From positions 372,001 to 436,000 of the forward strand of contig NC_022357.1 of NCBI RefSeq assembly GCF_000297055.2: DNA of 64,000 bases. Direction: 5' to 3'. Positions within the stretch are counted from its first letter, which is position 1; each line of letters opens with the position of its first letter. The notes beneath the pieces are model-generated. The model was given only the letters and a program-made list of their open reading frames with translations. It had not been told where the DNA came from and did no database searches. Positions 45,994 through 55,339 of this stretch are shown here, in pieces. This DNA is from Sulfuricella denitrificans skB26. Lineage in GTDB: Bacteria > Pseudomonadota > Gammaproteobacteria > Burkholderiales > Sulfuricellaceae. Position numbers and translations under genes: made by a program.

Positions 45994-46938
45994 ATGGAAA
46001 TCAAGAAAGTGTGTGTGCTGGGCGGAGGCGGTTTTGTGGGTCAGCATGTGGTAAGCCGGTTGTGCGAGCAGGGGTATGAAGTGCGTGTTCCCTACCGCAA
46101 TATCAACCGGGCCAAGCATCTTACGGTACTGCCGACAGTGTCGCTGGTGGAAGCGGACATCCATGACCCGGTCGAATTAAAAAAAATGTTGCAGGGCATG
46201 GATGCCGTGGTCAATCTGGTCGGCATCCTCCACGAAAGAAAGCGCGGCGCTTTCCAGCGTGCGCACGTGGATCTGCCGCGCAAGGTGGTGGAAGCCTGTC
46301 GGGCGACGGGAGTGAAAAGGTTGCTGCACATGAGCGCTATCGGCGCTAGTGTGGATGGCTTGAGTCGCTACCAGCGCAGCAAGGGCGAGGGTGAAGCGCT
46401 GGTGCGTGAGGCTCACGGCGAGCCTCTGGCGGTGACGGTATTCCGCCCATCGGTGATTTTTGGCCCCGGGGATAGTTTTCTTAATCTGTTTGCCGGGTTG
46501 CTTAACTGGACGCCTGTTTTTCCGCTCGGTAGCTCGAGTGCCAAAATGCAGCCCATCTATGTCGGCGATGTGGCCCAGGCCATCGTGGCCAGCGTGAATA
46601 ATCCGGCCACTTTTGGACAGAGTTACGATCTGTGCGGCCCGACAGTTTATACTTTGCAGGAACTGGTCGAATACGTCGCCGAGGTCAAAGGCCTTAAGCG
46701 GACGGTCATTCCGCTGTCAGCGGGAATGTCTTCATTACAGTCGATTATTCTGGGTTTGATGCCGATAAAGTTGCTGACCCACGATAACTATTTGACGCTA
46801 AAAACCGACGCAGTGTGCGCCTGCCCATTCCCTGAGGTATTCGGCATCCAGCCTGCCGCTGTGGAGGCTGAAGCGCCATTATATCTGGCCCCCATCGCAG
46901 CACCACTATTCAAACGGTTTATCGACGAGAAACGTTAA
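45994..46938 (+). CDS. NDUFA9-like NAD(P)-binding epimerase-family protein
   Basis: 314-residue extended short-chain dehydrogenase with an N-terminal Rossmann motif (CVLGGGGFVGQHVV). It resembles the bacterial relatives of mitochondrial complex I subunit NDUFA9 (FRPSVIFGPGDSFLNLFAGLL, PIYVGDVAQAIVASV). A classical Y-x3-K is present as YQRSK. ATG 45994 follows an AAGGAG site 11 bases after slt. The true substrate is unknown. Confidence 0.82.
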   Translation: MEIKKVCVLGGGGFVGQHVVSRLCEQGYEVRVPYRNINRAKHLTVLPTVSLVEADIHDPVELKKMLQGMDAVVNLVGILHERKRGAFQRAHVDLPRKVVEACRATGVKRLLHMSAIGASVDGLSRYQRSKGEGEALVREAHGEPLAVTVFRPSVIFGPGDSFLNLFAGLLNWTPVFPLGSSSAKMQPIYVGDVAQAIVASVNNPATFGQSYDLCGPTVYTLQELVEYVAEVKGLKRTVIPLSAGMSSLQSIILGLMPIKLLTHDNYLTLKTDAVCACPFPEVFGIQPAAVEAEAPLYLAPIAAPLFKRFIDEKR

Positions 46939-46943
46939 TTTTC

Positions 46944-48164
46944 ATGAAAATCTTCGCCGTCGGCGGTGCGGTGCGCGACGAATTGCTTGGCTTGCCGGTC
47001 GTCGACCGCGACTATGTGGTCGTCGGCGCGACGCCGGAAGAAATGGTGGCCCAGGGATTCAAGCCGGTGGGCAAGGATTTTCCAGTATTTCTTCATCCCA
47101 GGACTCACGAGGAATATGCCCTGGCCCGCACCGAGCGAAAAACCGCGCGTGGCTACAAAGGTTTCCAGGTGTCTGCCGCGCCCGAGGTGACGCTGGAGGA
47201 AGACCTGGCGCGACGCGACCTGACCATCAACGCCATCGCCAAGGACGAAGACGGTCTGTTCATCGACCCCTACGGCGGCATGGCCGATCTCAAAGCCGGG
47301 GTGTTGCGCCACGTTAGCCCGGCCTTCGTCGAAGATCCGGTGCGGGTGTTGCGGGTGGCGCGTTTCGCCGCGCGTTTCGGTTTTGCCATCGCGCCGGAAA
47401 CACTCGTTCTGATGCGAGAAATGGCCGCCAACGGCGAAGTCGATGCGCTGGTGCCGGAGCGGGTTTGGCAGGAACTGTCGCGCGGACTGATGGAAAACGT
47501 TCCTTCGCGCATGTTTCTGGCCCTGCGCGAGTGCGGGGCGCTGGTTCGTATCCTGCCTGAGCTGGACGCCCTGTTCGGCGTACCGCAGACCGAAAAATAT
47601 CATCCCGAGATTGATACTGGCGTCCATGTGATGATGGTGGTGGATTATGCTGCCGCCAAGAACTACGAACTGCCGGTTCGCTTCGCGGCCCTCACTCATG
47701 ACCTCGGCAAGGGTACTACGCCGCACGCGGAATGGCCGCGCCACATTGGCCATGAAGCGCGCAGCTTCGAGCTGGCGAAGCCACTGTGCCAGCGCCTGCG
47801 TGTGCCCAACGACTGCCGCGAACTGGCGCTGGTGGTGGCGCGCTTTCACGGCGTGCCGCTGCGTGCTTTCGAGTTGCGGCCGGAAACCCTGCTCAAGCTG
47901 CTGCAGGAAACCGATGCTCTGCGTCAGCCATGGCGCTTCGAATCCTTTCTTCTGGCCTGCACTGCTGATTGTTGCGGCCGGCTGGGTTACCAGGATGCCG
48001 TGTTCGAACCGGCCGACTTTCTGCGCGAAGCGCTCAAGGTCGCTCAGTCAGTAGATGCCGGTGCAGTAGCCCGGCAATGCGACGACCCGGCGAAGATTCG
48101 TGACCGGGTTTACGAGGCACGGTTTGAAGCGATCAAAACCTGGCGTGAAAACTGGGCAAGGTGA
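46944..48164 (+). CDS. cca: Multifunctional CCA-adding tRNA nucleotidyltransferase
   Basis: Adds or repairs the 3' CCA of tRNA. The 406-residue form has the nucleotidyltransferase head (GGAVRDELLGLPVVDRDYVVVG), RRDLTINAIA, and a C-terminal HD domain (LTHDLGKG ... RFHGVPLRA), matching the long bacterial class with phosphohydrolase activity. It starts six bases after the NDUFA9-like gene. Confidence 0.95.
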   Translation: MKIFAVGGAVRDELLGLPVVDRDYVVVGATPEEMVAQGFKPVGKDFPVFLHPRTHEEYALARTERKTARGYKGFQVSAAPEVTLEEDLARRDLTINAIAKDEDGLFIDPYGGMADLKAGVLRHVSPAFVEDPVRVLRVARFAARFGFAIAPETLVLMREMAANGEVDALVPERVWQELSRGLMENVPSRMFLALRECGALVRILPELDALFGVPQTEKYHPEIDTGVHVMMVVDYAAAKNYELPVRFAALTHDLGKGTTPHAEWPRHIGHEARSFELAKPLCQRLRVPNDCRELALVVARFHGVPLRAFELRPETLLKLLQETDALRQPWRFESFLLACTADCCGRLGYQDAVFEPADFLREALKVAQSVDAGAVARQCDDPAKIRDRVYEARFEAIKTWRENWAR

Positions 48165-48192
48165 ACCGGTGGGGAAAGGGCAACGATTATGG

Positions 48193-48230
48193 AATGCAGA
48201 GGGGGCCAATCCAGGCCCCCTCTGCATTTT
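48193..48230. terminator. Bidirectional terminator between cca and trpB2
   Basis: A 15-base perfect stem (arms 48193-48207 and 48214-48228) with a six-base loop, followed by T on the plus strand and preceded by A, separates two convergent genes. Confidence 0.85.
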
Positions 48231-48241
48231 TGTGGCACTGT

Positions 48242-49594
48242 TCAGCCGACCTTGGGTAGCCGTTCCAGCGCGGCCTTGATCGCTTCCTCGGGATAGGCGA
48301 AATCCTCCAGCTTGCCGCTGAAGTAGCTGTCGTAGGCGCCCATGTCGAAGTGGCCGTGGCCGGAGAGGTTGAAGAACAGCGTCTTCGCTTCGCCACTTTC
48401 CTTGCAGCGCAATGCCTCGTCGATGCAGGCCGCGATGGCATGGTTGGATTCCGGCGCAGGGATGATGCCCTCGGCGCGGGCGAAGGTGACGCCGGCCTGG
48501 AAGGTGGCTAGTTGCGGCACGGCTACCGCCTCGATCAGCTTCTCGTGGTAAAGCTGTGACACCAGGGCTGAGTCGCCGTGGTAGCGCAGGCCGCCAGCGT
48601 GGATGCCGGGGGGCATGAAGTCGTGGCCGAGGGTGTACATCAGCATCATCGGCGTGAGCTTGGCGGTGTCGCCGAAGTCGTAGGCATAATGGCCGCGGGT
48701 CAGCGTCGGGCAGGAGGTGGGTTCCACCGCAACCAGGCGCACGTTTTTGCCGGCAGCCTTGTCGGCAAAGAAGGGGAAAGCTGCGCCGCCGAAGTTGGAG
48801 CCGCCGCCGCAGGGGGCGAAGATCATGTCCGGGTAATCACCCACCTTCTCGAATTGTTTTTTGGCTTCCAGGCCGATCACGGTCTGGTGCAACAGCACAT
48901 GGTTGAGCACCGAACCCAGCGCATAGTTGGTGTCAGCGCGGTTGGCGGCGTCTTCCACCGCTTCTGAGATCGCCAGACCGAGCGAGCCCTGGTTGTCAGG
49001 GTCGGCAGCCAAGGCGGCACGTCCGGTATGGGTTTCCATGCTCGGGCTGGCGAACACTTCTGCGCCCCAGGCTTGCATCATCGAACGGCGGTAGGGTTTC
49101 TGACCGTAACTCACCTTGACCATGTAGACCCGCACATCCAGCCCGAACATCTGTCCCGCCAGGGCCATCGAGCAGCCCCATTGTCCGGCGCCGGTTTCGG
49201 TGGCGATGCGCTTGATGCCGGCTTCTGCGTTGTAATAGGCCTGCGCCACGGCGGTGTTGGGTTTGTGCGATCCGGCCGGAGACACGCCTTCGTACTTGTA
49301 ATAAATCTTCGCCGGTGTGCCGAGCGCCGCTTCAAGCCGGTGAGCGCGGAACATCGGCGAGGGCCGCCATAACTGATAAATTTCGCGCACTTTTTCGGGG
49401 ATTTCGATCCAGCGCTGGGCGGACATTTCCTGTTCGATCAGACTCATTGGAAAGATGGCGGTGAGCGCTTCCGGGCCAATCGGTTTGCCGTCTGGCCCTA
49501 GTGGCGGAGCGGGCGGGTTGGGCATGTCGGCGACGACGTTGTACCAGTGGGTTGGGATTTCGGCTTCGTCCAGCAGAATTTTAGTTTGCGACAT
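48242..49594 (-). CDS. TrpB2-type tryptophan synthase beta chain
   Basis: PLP enzyme of 450 residues. The PLP lysine lies in [10 protein letters not shown] and the phosphate loop in CGGGSNFGG. The long N-terminus and sequences such as [12 protein letters not shown] are typical of the TrpB2 subfamily (COG1350) rather than the operon-encoded TrpB1 partner of TrpA. No trpA is nearby. It probably condenses serine with indole independently, though its role in vivo is unclear. It is 11 bases downstream of the GGDEF/EAL gene. Confidence 0.9.
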   Translation of the reverse strand: MSQTKILLDEAEIPTHWYNVVADMPNPPAPPLGPDGKPIGPEALTAIFPMSLIEQEMSAQRWIEIPEKVREIYQLWRPSPMFRAHRLEAALGTPAKIYYKYEGVSPAGSHKPNTAVAQAYYNAEAGIKRIATETGAGQWGCSMALAGQMFGLDVRVYMVKVSYGQKPYRRSMMQAWGAEVFASPSMETHTGRAALAADPDNQGSLGLAISEAVEDAANRADTNYALGSVLNHVLLHQTVIGLEAKKQFEKVGDYPDMIFAPCGGGSNFGGAAFPFFADKAAGKNVRLVAVEPTSCPTLTRGHYAYDFGDTAKLTPMMLMYTLGHDFMPPGIHAGGLRYHGDSALVSQLYHEKLIEAVAVPQLATFQAGVTFARAEGIIPAPESNHAIAACIDEALRCKESGEAKTLFFNLSGHGHFDMGAYDSYFSGKLEDFAYPEEAIKAALERLPKVG

Positions 49595-49605
49595 GGTGAC
49601 CTCAC

Positions 49606-51879
49606 TTAAGTTTTGTTGAAGATTGAGAATTTGGTTGCGTCCCGGCAGATATTTTCCGGGCGCCCGAACAGATAGCCTTGGCCGCGCGAAAAGCCGATCC
49701 CCACGATATTTTGCAAGGTTTTTTCGGTTTCGATGCCCTCGGCGACCATCTGATAGCCTGCCTTGATAATCATGGTAGCCAGATTTTCGACGATGAGGCC
49801 TTGCCTGCCGCCGGCGTCGAGATGGCGAACCATGGAGATGTCGAACTTGATAATGTCGACCGGCATGTTGGCCAGATAGCCAAGTGAAGAATAGCCGCTG
49901 CCGAAATCGTCGAGCGCAATCTTGAAACCGTCTTGTCGCAGTTTGTTGAGGTTGGCGGAGGCTTGATGGAACTGGGTAATCAGGGCTGTTTCGGTGATTT
50001 CTATGATCAGCCGGTAGCGATTCAAGAAGCGGCCCAGTTCCAGGAGCTTGCCGACGATTTTTGGGTCGATTACGCCGGGGCCGGATACGTTGAGGGAGAT
50101 GCCGGTTAGGGCCGGAATGGCACCCTGTTCGAGGTCTTTTTCGATGCGTCCGATGACGGCGAAGTCGAATTCCGCTTCAAGCCGGCGCGCCTCGATGATG
50201 GGGAAGATCGAGGAAGGCATGATCAGTTCATGGCCAGCGCGGATGCGCACCAGTGCCTCGTAGTAATCCACCTCGCCGTTGGCCAGATTGACTACCGGCT
50301 GGTAGTGCATTTCGATTGACTCACCCGTCGTGATGGCTTCAAAAACCGCGTTTGTCACGCTGGTCGAGAAAAGGACGCCAGCGTCGTTGGTCATGCTGTC
50401 ATCGTAAACGGCAACCTTTTTCTTGCCGGGCCGCTTGGCATGGTACATCGCGATATCGGCCTGTTTCGGCAGGGTGGCCAGGGTTTCGGCGTCAGAGGCT
50501 GAAGCGTAGGCCAGCCCAGCGCTGATGCGCACCGGTTCCCTGATGCCCAGGCTGGAAAAGTCGTATTGGCTGACGGCTTCAAGGCACCGCTCCGCAGTCT
50601 GCATGGCGAGATCGGGGTCGATGTCCAGAAACAGGGTCGCGAATTCGTCGCCGCCCAGTCGATAGAGTCGGTCGCCGCGGCGCAGCGTGCTTTGCAGCGA
50701 GTGGGTGATGGCCTGGATAACCTGGTCGCCAGCTTGATGGCCGTAGGTGTCATTGATGGCCTTGAAATGATCGCAATCGAACAGGAGCAAGGAGACTTCG
50801 AGGCGATGGCCGGACGATACCGATCGCACATGCTTCCAATCCTCCTCGAAGCCGCGCCGGTTATAGACGCCGGTGAGCGGGTCGCGGTGAGCCAGCGTCC
50901 AAAGTTCGTCGTTTTTTTCGTTCAGACTGTGGTGCATTTGCTCCAGCTGGTTCTGGTAATCGTTCAGAGAATGGCGCACTTTCTCCAGTTCGGCCACCGG
51001 CAGGCTGCGGGTGAAGCTCTCGGCCAGCAATCCGCCCTGGCCTTCGCGCAGGGCGTCGATATGCGATGACAGGCGACGTAGCGGGGCCGCCAGGAGAGAG
51101 GTCAGCATCAGGTAAAAGAGCAGGGACAATCCGATCAGCACCAGCAGGGCTTGCTGTTGGAACTGTTCGATCGTACTTGCGAGCGCCGTGCTTTCCTTGT
51201 TGGGCAGAAGCTTGAATTCAAGGCGTGAAGTGAGTTGCGAGAGTGGAAGGTGTTCCTGTTCTTCGATTTTGATGTGGATGCTGCCTGGGTCGATGTAGCT
51301 GAACCGCTGTTCTTCGTTAACCGCTTGCGCGAAATCGAGTTTGAAGCCCAGGTAACCTAGAAGGGGCGAGTCTGGATGTTTATCAATGGAGGGAATCGGG
51401 TGAAAAACGTAGAGATAATAGTGGTTCCCCTGGCGGGTGAGAAAGCTGTCGCTATTCAGCCGGTTGATGTTGGTCGGCATGTCGTGGGTCGGATGTGCGG
51501 CCAGGGACTTGCCTTGTGCTGTGTATATTTCGATTGCTTGCGTATAAGCAGGCAGAACGCCCGCACCACGAACCCGGTTATCGCGCCAATAGCCATAATA
51601 AGCGGGGTTGGCGAGTTGCTGATGGGTTTCGTCCTGAAGAGCGAGGTTATCCGCTCTTTGATTTATTTCATCGATGATGTGGGATAGGGCATAAGCCAGT
51701 TCTTCTTTCGCGGACTTCGTATTGTGAATTTTTGCTGCGGTGCTGATCGTGGCCAGTTTGTATTGGACGGCCCATCCCAGAATGCCAAACACCAGCGACA
51801 TCAAGATGATGAAGCCAATCGCATAAGCCTTGATCGTTAATGGCCACAAGCGCTTCCGTTCTGGCACCAGCGGTATCAT
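49606..51879 (-). CDS. Membrane GGDEF-EAL protein (cyclic-di-GMP turnover)
   Basis: 757-residue signalling protein. One transmembrane helix near residues 16-36 and another near 245-267 bracket a periplasmic sensor domain of about 200 residues. A HAMP-like segment follows, then GGDEF (about 345-500, motif [11 protein letters not shown] intact) and EAL (about 520-750, with [18 protein letters not shown] and AEGIET intact). Both cyclase and phosphodiesterase motifs look functional. The start overlaps the stop of the upstream hydrolase gene, so sensing may be linked to that secreted enzyme. Confidence 0.92.
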   Translation of the reverse strand: MIPLVPERKRLWPLTIKAYAIGFIILMSLVFGILGWAVQYKLATISTAAKIHNTKSAKEELAYALSHIIDEINQRADNLALQDETHQQLANPAYYGYWRDNRVRGAGVLPAYTQAIEIYTAQGKSLAAHPTHDMPTNINRLNSDSFLTRQGNHYYLYVFHPIPSIDKHPDSPLLGYLGFKLDFAQAVNEEQRFSYIDPGSIHIKIEEQEHLPLSQLTSRLEFKLLPNKESTALASTIEQFQQQALLVLIGLSLLFYLMLTSLLAAPLRRLSSHIDALREGQGGLLAESFTRSLPVAELEKVRHSLNDYQNQLEQMHHSLNEKNDELWTLAHRDPLTGVYNRRGFEEDWKHVRSVSSGHRLEVSLLLFDCDHFKAINDTYGHQAGDQVIQAITHSLQSTLRRGDRLYRLGGDEFATLFLDIDPDLAMQTAERCLEAVSQYDFSSLGIREPVRISAGLAYASASDAETLATLPKQADIAMYHAKRPGKKKVAVYDDSMTNDAGVLFSTSVTNAVFEAITTGESIEMHYQPVVNLANGEVDYYEALVRIRAGHELIMPSSIFPIIEARRLEAEFDFAVIGRIEKDLEQGAIPALTGISLNVSGPGVIDPKIVGKLLELGRFLNRYRLIIEITETALITQFHQASANLNKLRQDGFKIALDDFGSGYSSLGYLANMPVDIIKFDISMVRHLDAGGRQGLIVENLATMIIKAGYQMVAEGIETEKTLQNIVGIGFSRGQGYLFGRPENICRDATKFSIFNKT

Positions 51880-52745
51880 TGATTCCCCGCGGGCAAATTT
51901 TGCAAGATAGCCTCGACTTTGTCTGCAAGGTCAAATTCCTGCGCGCCGTCGAAGAAATGACTTGCCTTATCAATGATGGTAACTGGAGTGCCCCGGCTCT
52001 GGATTTTCTGGGGCCAGTCCGTGGTAATCGTTTTATCGGCAGTGCCTAAAATAACCTCAGCAGGCACCTTGGTTTTTCCGAGCAGGTCCAGAGTCTGCTT
52101 GGTGTCGTTGGACACGTAGGACAGGTAGGCGGCAGGGGGGGCGACGTAATTGTTATTGCAATAGGTCAATGTAAATCGCCCCAGGTTTCGCTCACCGGCA
52201 GGGCGCTTTGCCAAGGCTAAAGCATTCTGTACCTCCTGCGGTTTGCCGTGAAATGGAACCAGGCTGGTCAGAACAACTTTCTTTACCGCCTGGTTGGGAT
52301 CCTTGGCAGCATAGCGAAGGATTTGAGTGCTGCCGACACTGTGGCCGATCAGCGCGATGCTGCTGTAGCCTTTGTTGGCCAGCCAGTTTGCCCAAAAGCC
52401 GATTTCTGCGACATCCCCTTCCATGGTGTGTGTATGCACCGCCTCGCAGGCCAGACTTTTGGCGCGTCGGTTGATGTCGAGCGTAAGGGTGGGGGTCAGT
52501 ACAGTGTAACCCCGGTCGGCGAGGGTGTTCGCCAGGGAACTCATCGGTGGCGCGTAGCGAGTCTGGAGAAATCCATGCAGCAACAGGATGGCAGGGCGTG
52601 ATGGCTGGCCGGCGCGGAAGTCGGCGGTAGCGATGATGCCGGTGGAGAGCTTTGCCTCGACGGTTTCAGCCGTAGCGTGCTGAACGGGAAAGAGCAGAGC
52701 GAACAGCGCAAAAACCCCTCGTGCGTAATACCGCTGACCGCTCAT
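51876..52745 (-). CDS. Secreted alpha/beta hydrolase
   Basis: 289-residue precursor with a signal peptide (ALFALLFPVQHATA). Oxyanion loop HGF, nucleophile elbow GHSVG, an aspartate in GTADKT and a catalytic histidine in ASHFF define a complete hydrolase triad. The substrate is unknown. The frame is open to 53171, but ATG 52745 provides the signal peptide. It overlaps the GGDEF/EAL gene by four bases. Confidence 0.82.
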   Translation of the reverse strand: MSGQRYYARGVFALFALLFPVQHATAETVEAKLSTGIIATADFRAGQPSRPAILLLHGFLQTRYAPPMSSLANTLADRGYTVLTPTLTLDINRRAKSLACEAVHTHTMEGDVAEIGFWANWLANKGYSSIALIGHSVGSTQILRYAAKDPNQAVKKVVLTSLVPFHGKPQEVQNALALAKRPAGERNLGRFTLTYCNNNYVAPPAAYLSYVSNDTKQTLDLLGKTKVPAEVILGTADKTITTDWPQKIQSRGTPVTIIDKASHFFDGAQEFDLADKVEAILQNLPAGNQ

Positions 52746-52837
52746 CTTTGGGCTTCTCCGTGGATGTGAATGAGAGGCCCACTTTAATGTAATTACGCAG
52801 CAACTTGCAAGAGAGGATGTCGCGATTGTGCCGGGCG

Positions 52838-52863
52838 AAAAAAAGCTCGGCGCGAGGCCGAGC
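52838..52863 (-). terminator. Terminator after the small glycine-rich gene
   Basis: A seven-base stem gctcggc/gccgagc with a five-base loop is followed on the minus strand by seven T. Confidence 0.82.
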
Positions 52864-52882
52864 AAAGGGGAGGAAAGATGAT

Positions 52883-52913
52883 CCAGTCCTGCTCGCACCG
52901 CGAGCGGGACTGG
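52883..52913 (-). repeat. Second hairpin in tandem with the terminator
   Basis: A 14-base stem with one mismatch and a three-base loop lies ten bases beyond the stop of the glycine-rich gene, ahead of the T-run terminator. It may protect the transcript end. Confidence 0.6.
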
Positions 52914-52923
52914 TTTAAGTCTG

Positions 52924-53241
52924 TTACTGGGGTGCCACGGTTGTGCCGGTTTGCGGCTGGTGTTCGCGGGTGCGTGTCCTGGTCTGTTCCTGGTTCTGGT
53001 TCTGGGCGCGTTCTTCCTGTTGCTGTTGCATGCGCTCCTGCTTGCGCTGGGTGTTCTCGGCGCTGCCAGAGTTGCCGGAATTCTGGCTGCCCATCTGACC
53101 TGTTCCGCCGCCCATCCCACCACCCGACCCGCCAGCCATTCCACCGCCTCCTCCTCCGCCACCACCACCACGGGCGAAGGTGACGGTGGACATGCCCAGG
53201 GCCATGGTAGTCAGTACGACAATTAATGTGGATTTACGCAT
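52924..53241 (-). CDS. Small secreted glycine- and glutamine-rich protein
   Basis: 105 residues. A Sec signal (about 1-23, ending TFA) is followed by ten consecutive glycines, more Gly/Met/Ser repeats, and a Gln/Glu/Arg-rich C-terminal half that may form a coiled coil (RKQERMQQQQEERAQ). ATG 53241 has an AGGAGAA site. I do not recognise a function. It is the last of three minus-strand genes for small exported proteins. Confidence 0.75.
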   Translation of the reverse strand: MRKSTLIVVLTTMALGMSTVTFARGGGGGGGGGGMAGGSGGGMGGGTGQMGSQNSGNSGSAENTQRKQERMQQQQEERAQNQNQEQTRTRTREHQPQTGTTVAPQ

Positions 53242-53278
53242 TTGTTTCTCCTTGTACAGTGACGGTTGATAAAAAAGT

Positions 53279-53779
53279 TTAGCTGCCGGCGCCGAGTACG
53301 TTGACGCCGAGACGAACATGGCTGCCCGGGTCGTAGGGCAGGGTAGTGGTGATGTCTCTGCCGTGGAAGCGGTACACCACGTTGTAGCCGGAGAGTTCCT
53401 GGCGAGAAGTTTCTATCTCGCGGCAGCGTTGAACCTGTCTGGGCACATCTGCCTGTGCCGGGTTTCCCATTCGGTCGCCGACCAGCGCTCCGGTGGCTGC
53501 GCCTACTGCGGCGGCGGCCGTGCGTCCGTTACCCTGCCCGACCTGGCTGCCCAGCAGTGCGCCCGCCAAGCCGCCGATGACGGCGCCGCCATAGGATTTT
53601 TCCTGGCTCACAGGGGCGGAACTCACCGTTTCCGTCCAGCAATCCTGGCGCGGCTCGGAGATCTGGCGGTAAATCGGGGTGCTGGAAATCACCGGTGCGG
53701 TGTCGGTGAAATCCGCTGCTGTGGCAAGGCCGGTCAGTCCGGTTGTTGCCGCAATAGCAAAAGTGAATAATTTGTGCAT
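53279..53779 (-). CDS. Glycine-zipper 2TM-domain envelope protein
   Basis: 166 residues with a signal peptide (ending TAA). The central glycine-zipper segment (GGAVIGGLAGALLGSQVGQGNGR ... ATGALVGDRMG, about residues 65-110) resembles the rickettsial 17 kDa antigen and related outer-membrane proteins. The C-terminus (YNVVYRFHGRDITTTLPYDPG) matches the conserved tail of that group. No lipobox is seen. ATG 53779 follows AAGGAG; the frame is open to 53821. Confidence 0.85.
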   Translation of the reverse strand: MHKLFTFAIAATTGLTGLATAADFTDTAPVISSTPIYRQISEPRQDCWTETVSSAPVSQEKSYGGAVIGGLAGALLGSQVGQGNGRTAAAAVGAATGALVGDRMGNPAQADVPRQVQRCREIETSRQELSGYNVVYRFHGRDITTTLPYDPGSHVRLGVNVLGAGS

Positions 53780-53846
53780 TTTTGATACTCCTTGTTTGAC
53801 GTTGCAGCTCTCTTGGTTCAAGTCATTACGCCGGATGATTTAGTGG

Positions 53847-54302
53847 CTAACGCCCTCGTCCACCACCCGTGCCTCTGCCTCCTCCACCACCCATGCCACC
53901 GCCACCCTGGCGAGATTCGAGGCCGCGACCGTAGCCGCCTTCATTTCGGCCGCCGCGCTGCTCCGTTCTGGCCTCTTCGCCATTTTCAATGCGTTTCCTG
54001 CCGTCATAGGCGGAGTCGCGCATCAACGATTGCTCTGCCGGGCTGATTTCACGCATCCGGTTGCCCAACTGTTCGCGCAGGGCGGCACGCTCTTCAGCGC
54101 TCTGGTTTTGTGCCAGCTGTAGCGGGAGATCATGGGGCGGATACTCGTTCGCTTCTGCGCCGGCACTTGCCAGTAGTGATAGAGCGAGCAAGGGTGCGGC
54201 GACGAAGCCTGGGTGTTTCATGGCGGCATTTTTCGCCGTGTCCGTTGGGTTGTCTGTCGTATCCATGGAGTGCATCATCCCCCTTGGACGTTGCAGAAGC
54301 AT
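53847..54302 (-). CDS. Small secreted glycine/arginine-rich protein
   Basis: The signal peptide begins at Met 28 of the open frame (position 54221: KHPGFVAAPLLALSLLASAGAEA), giving a 124-residue precursor; upstream ATGs at 54278 and 54266 lie close to an AGGGGG sequence and could extend it. The mature protein is first charged (AEERAALREQLGNRMREISPAEQ) and then ends in about 45 Gly/Arg-rich residues. Function unknown. Confidence 0.65.
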   Translation of the reverse strand: MLLQRPRGMMHSMDTTDNPTDTAKNAAMKHPGFVAAPLLALSLLASAGAEANEYPPHDLPLQLAQNQSAEERAALREQLGNRMREISPAEQSLMRDSAYDGRKRIENGEEARTEQRGGRNEGGYGRGLESRQGGGGMGGGGGRGTGGGRGR

Positions 54303-54628
54303 TTCCGGACACTGTCAAAATGTAACAATGTGTTACGAATAGTGACTAAGCATGGCGGCAGGGCAGGTTGTTTTGTATATTGGTGCCATGATCCTGGAAA
54401 CCTCAGTTGACCGCTCGATTGGACATTTAATACTGTGCTTCTAATAAACTTTTTCATGATTTACCGTTTTATCCGGTTGGTGAGACCGCTACGGGGCGGA
54501 TTGCACGGTTTTTACGGCACATGGCGGCGTTACAATTCCTTGGAATGGAACGGCCATTCCGCGTCGTTGTGCCTTGCCCTACACCCTAAAAGCCGCACAC
54601 TCTACCCCGTCCAACTGAGGTTTCTAGG
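54303..54628. promoter_or_regulatory. Divergent control region before the OmpR-like gene
   Basis: A 326-base gap between the glycine-rich genes and the two-component genes. It holds the inverted repeat tgtaaca-atg-tgttacg (54321-54337), similar in style to OmpR-family operators (10 of 12 specified positions of the RstA box as I recall it). No gene is seen. Confidence 0.4.
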
Positions 54629-55339
54629 ATGAACGAACACAAAGTGCATATTCTGGTGGTGGACGACGATGCCGGGTTGCGGGAGCTGCTTGCCGACTAC
54701 CTGGCCGGGCAGGGCTACGCGGTCGGCGCGGTGGCGGACGGGGTGGAGATGGAAGCTTATCTGGCAAGGCAGTCTGCAGATCTGGTGATTCTCGATCTGA
54801 TGCTGCCCGGCGAGGACGGCTTGAGTCTGGCGCGCCGACTGCGGGTGCGCGGCAATTTGCCGATTATCATGTTGTCGGCGCGTGGCGAGGAGATCGATCG
54901 GATCATCGGGCTGGAGGTGGGTGCCGATGATTACCTGGCCAAGCCGTTCAATCCCCGTGAATTGCTGGCTCGTATCCGGGCGGTGCTGCGCCGGCGCGGG
55001 GAGGCGAAGGAATCGGTGGTGCCGGCGAACTATTGTTTCGGGCCTTTTCAGCTTGACCCTGATCGCCGCCGGTTGCTCAGAGACGGTGAGGAGGTCGCGT
55101 TGACCAGCGGCGAATTCGCGCTGCTGCATATCTTCGTTGAACATGCCAACCGTGTGCTGTCGCGCGACTATCTGATGGACTTGCTCAAGGGCTTTGAGCG
55201 TGACCCATTTGACCGCAGCATCGACGTGCGGGTGACGCGGTTGCGCCGCAAGATCGAGTTCGACCCGGCAGAGCCGCGCTATATCCGCACCGTGTGGGGG
55301 CAGGGCTATCTGTTTTCACCGGATGAGGGTGCTGCATGA
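54629..55339 (+). CDS. OmpR-like response regulator
   Basis: 236 residues: receiver domain (1-120) with acidic pair DDD near residue 12, phospho-acceptor in VILDLMLPG and lysine in YLAKPFNP. A winged-helix DNA-binding domain (140-230) follows, with FERDPFDRSIDVRVTRLRRKIE and RYIRTVWGQGYLF, close to OmpR. The stop overlaps the sensor kinase start. Targets may include the divergent small secreted proteins or the downstream exporter. Confidence 0.92.
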   Translation: MNEHKVHILVVDDDAGLRELLADYLAGQGYAVGAVADGVEMEAYLARQSADLVILDLMLPGEDGLSLARRLRVRGNLPIIMLSARGEEIDRIIGLEVGADDYLAKPFNPRELLARIRAVLRRRGEAKESVVPANYCFGPFQLDPDRRRLLRDGEEVALTSGEFALLHIFVEHANRVLSRDYLMDLLKGFERDPFDRSIDVRVTRLRRKIEFDPAEPRYIRTVWGQGYLFSPDEGAA

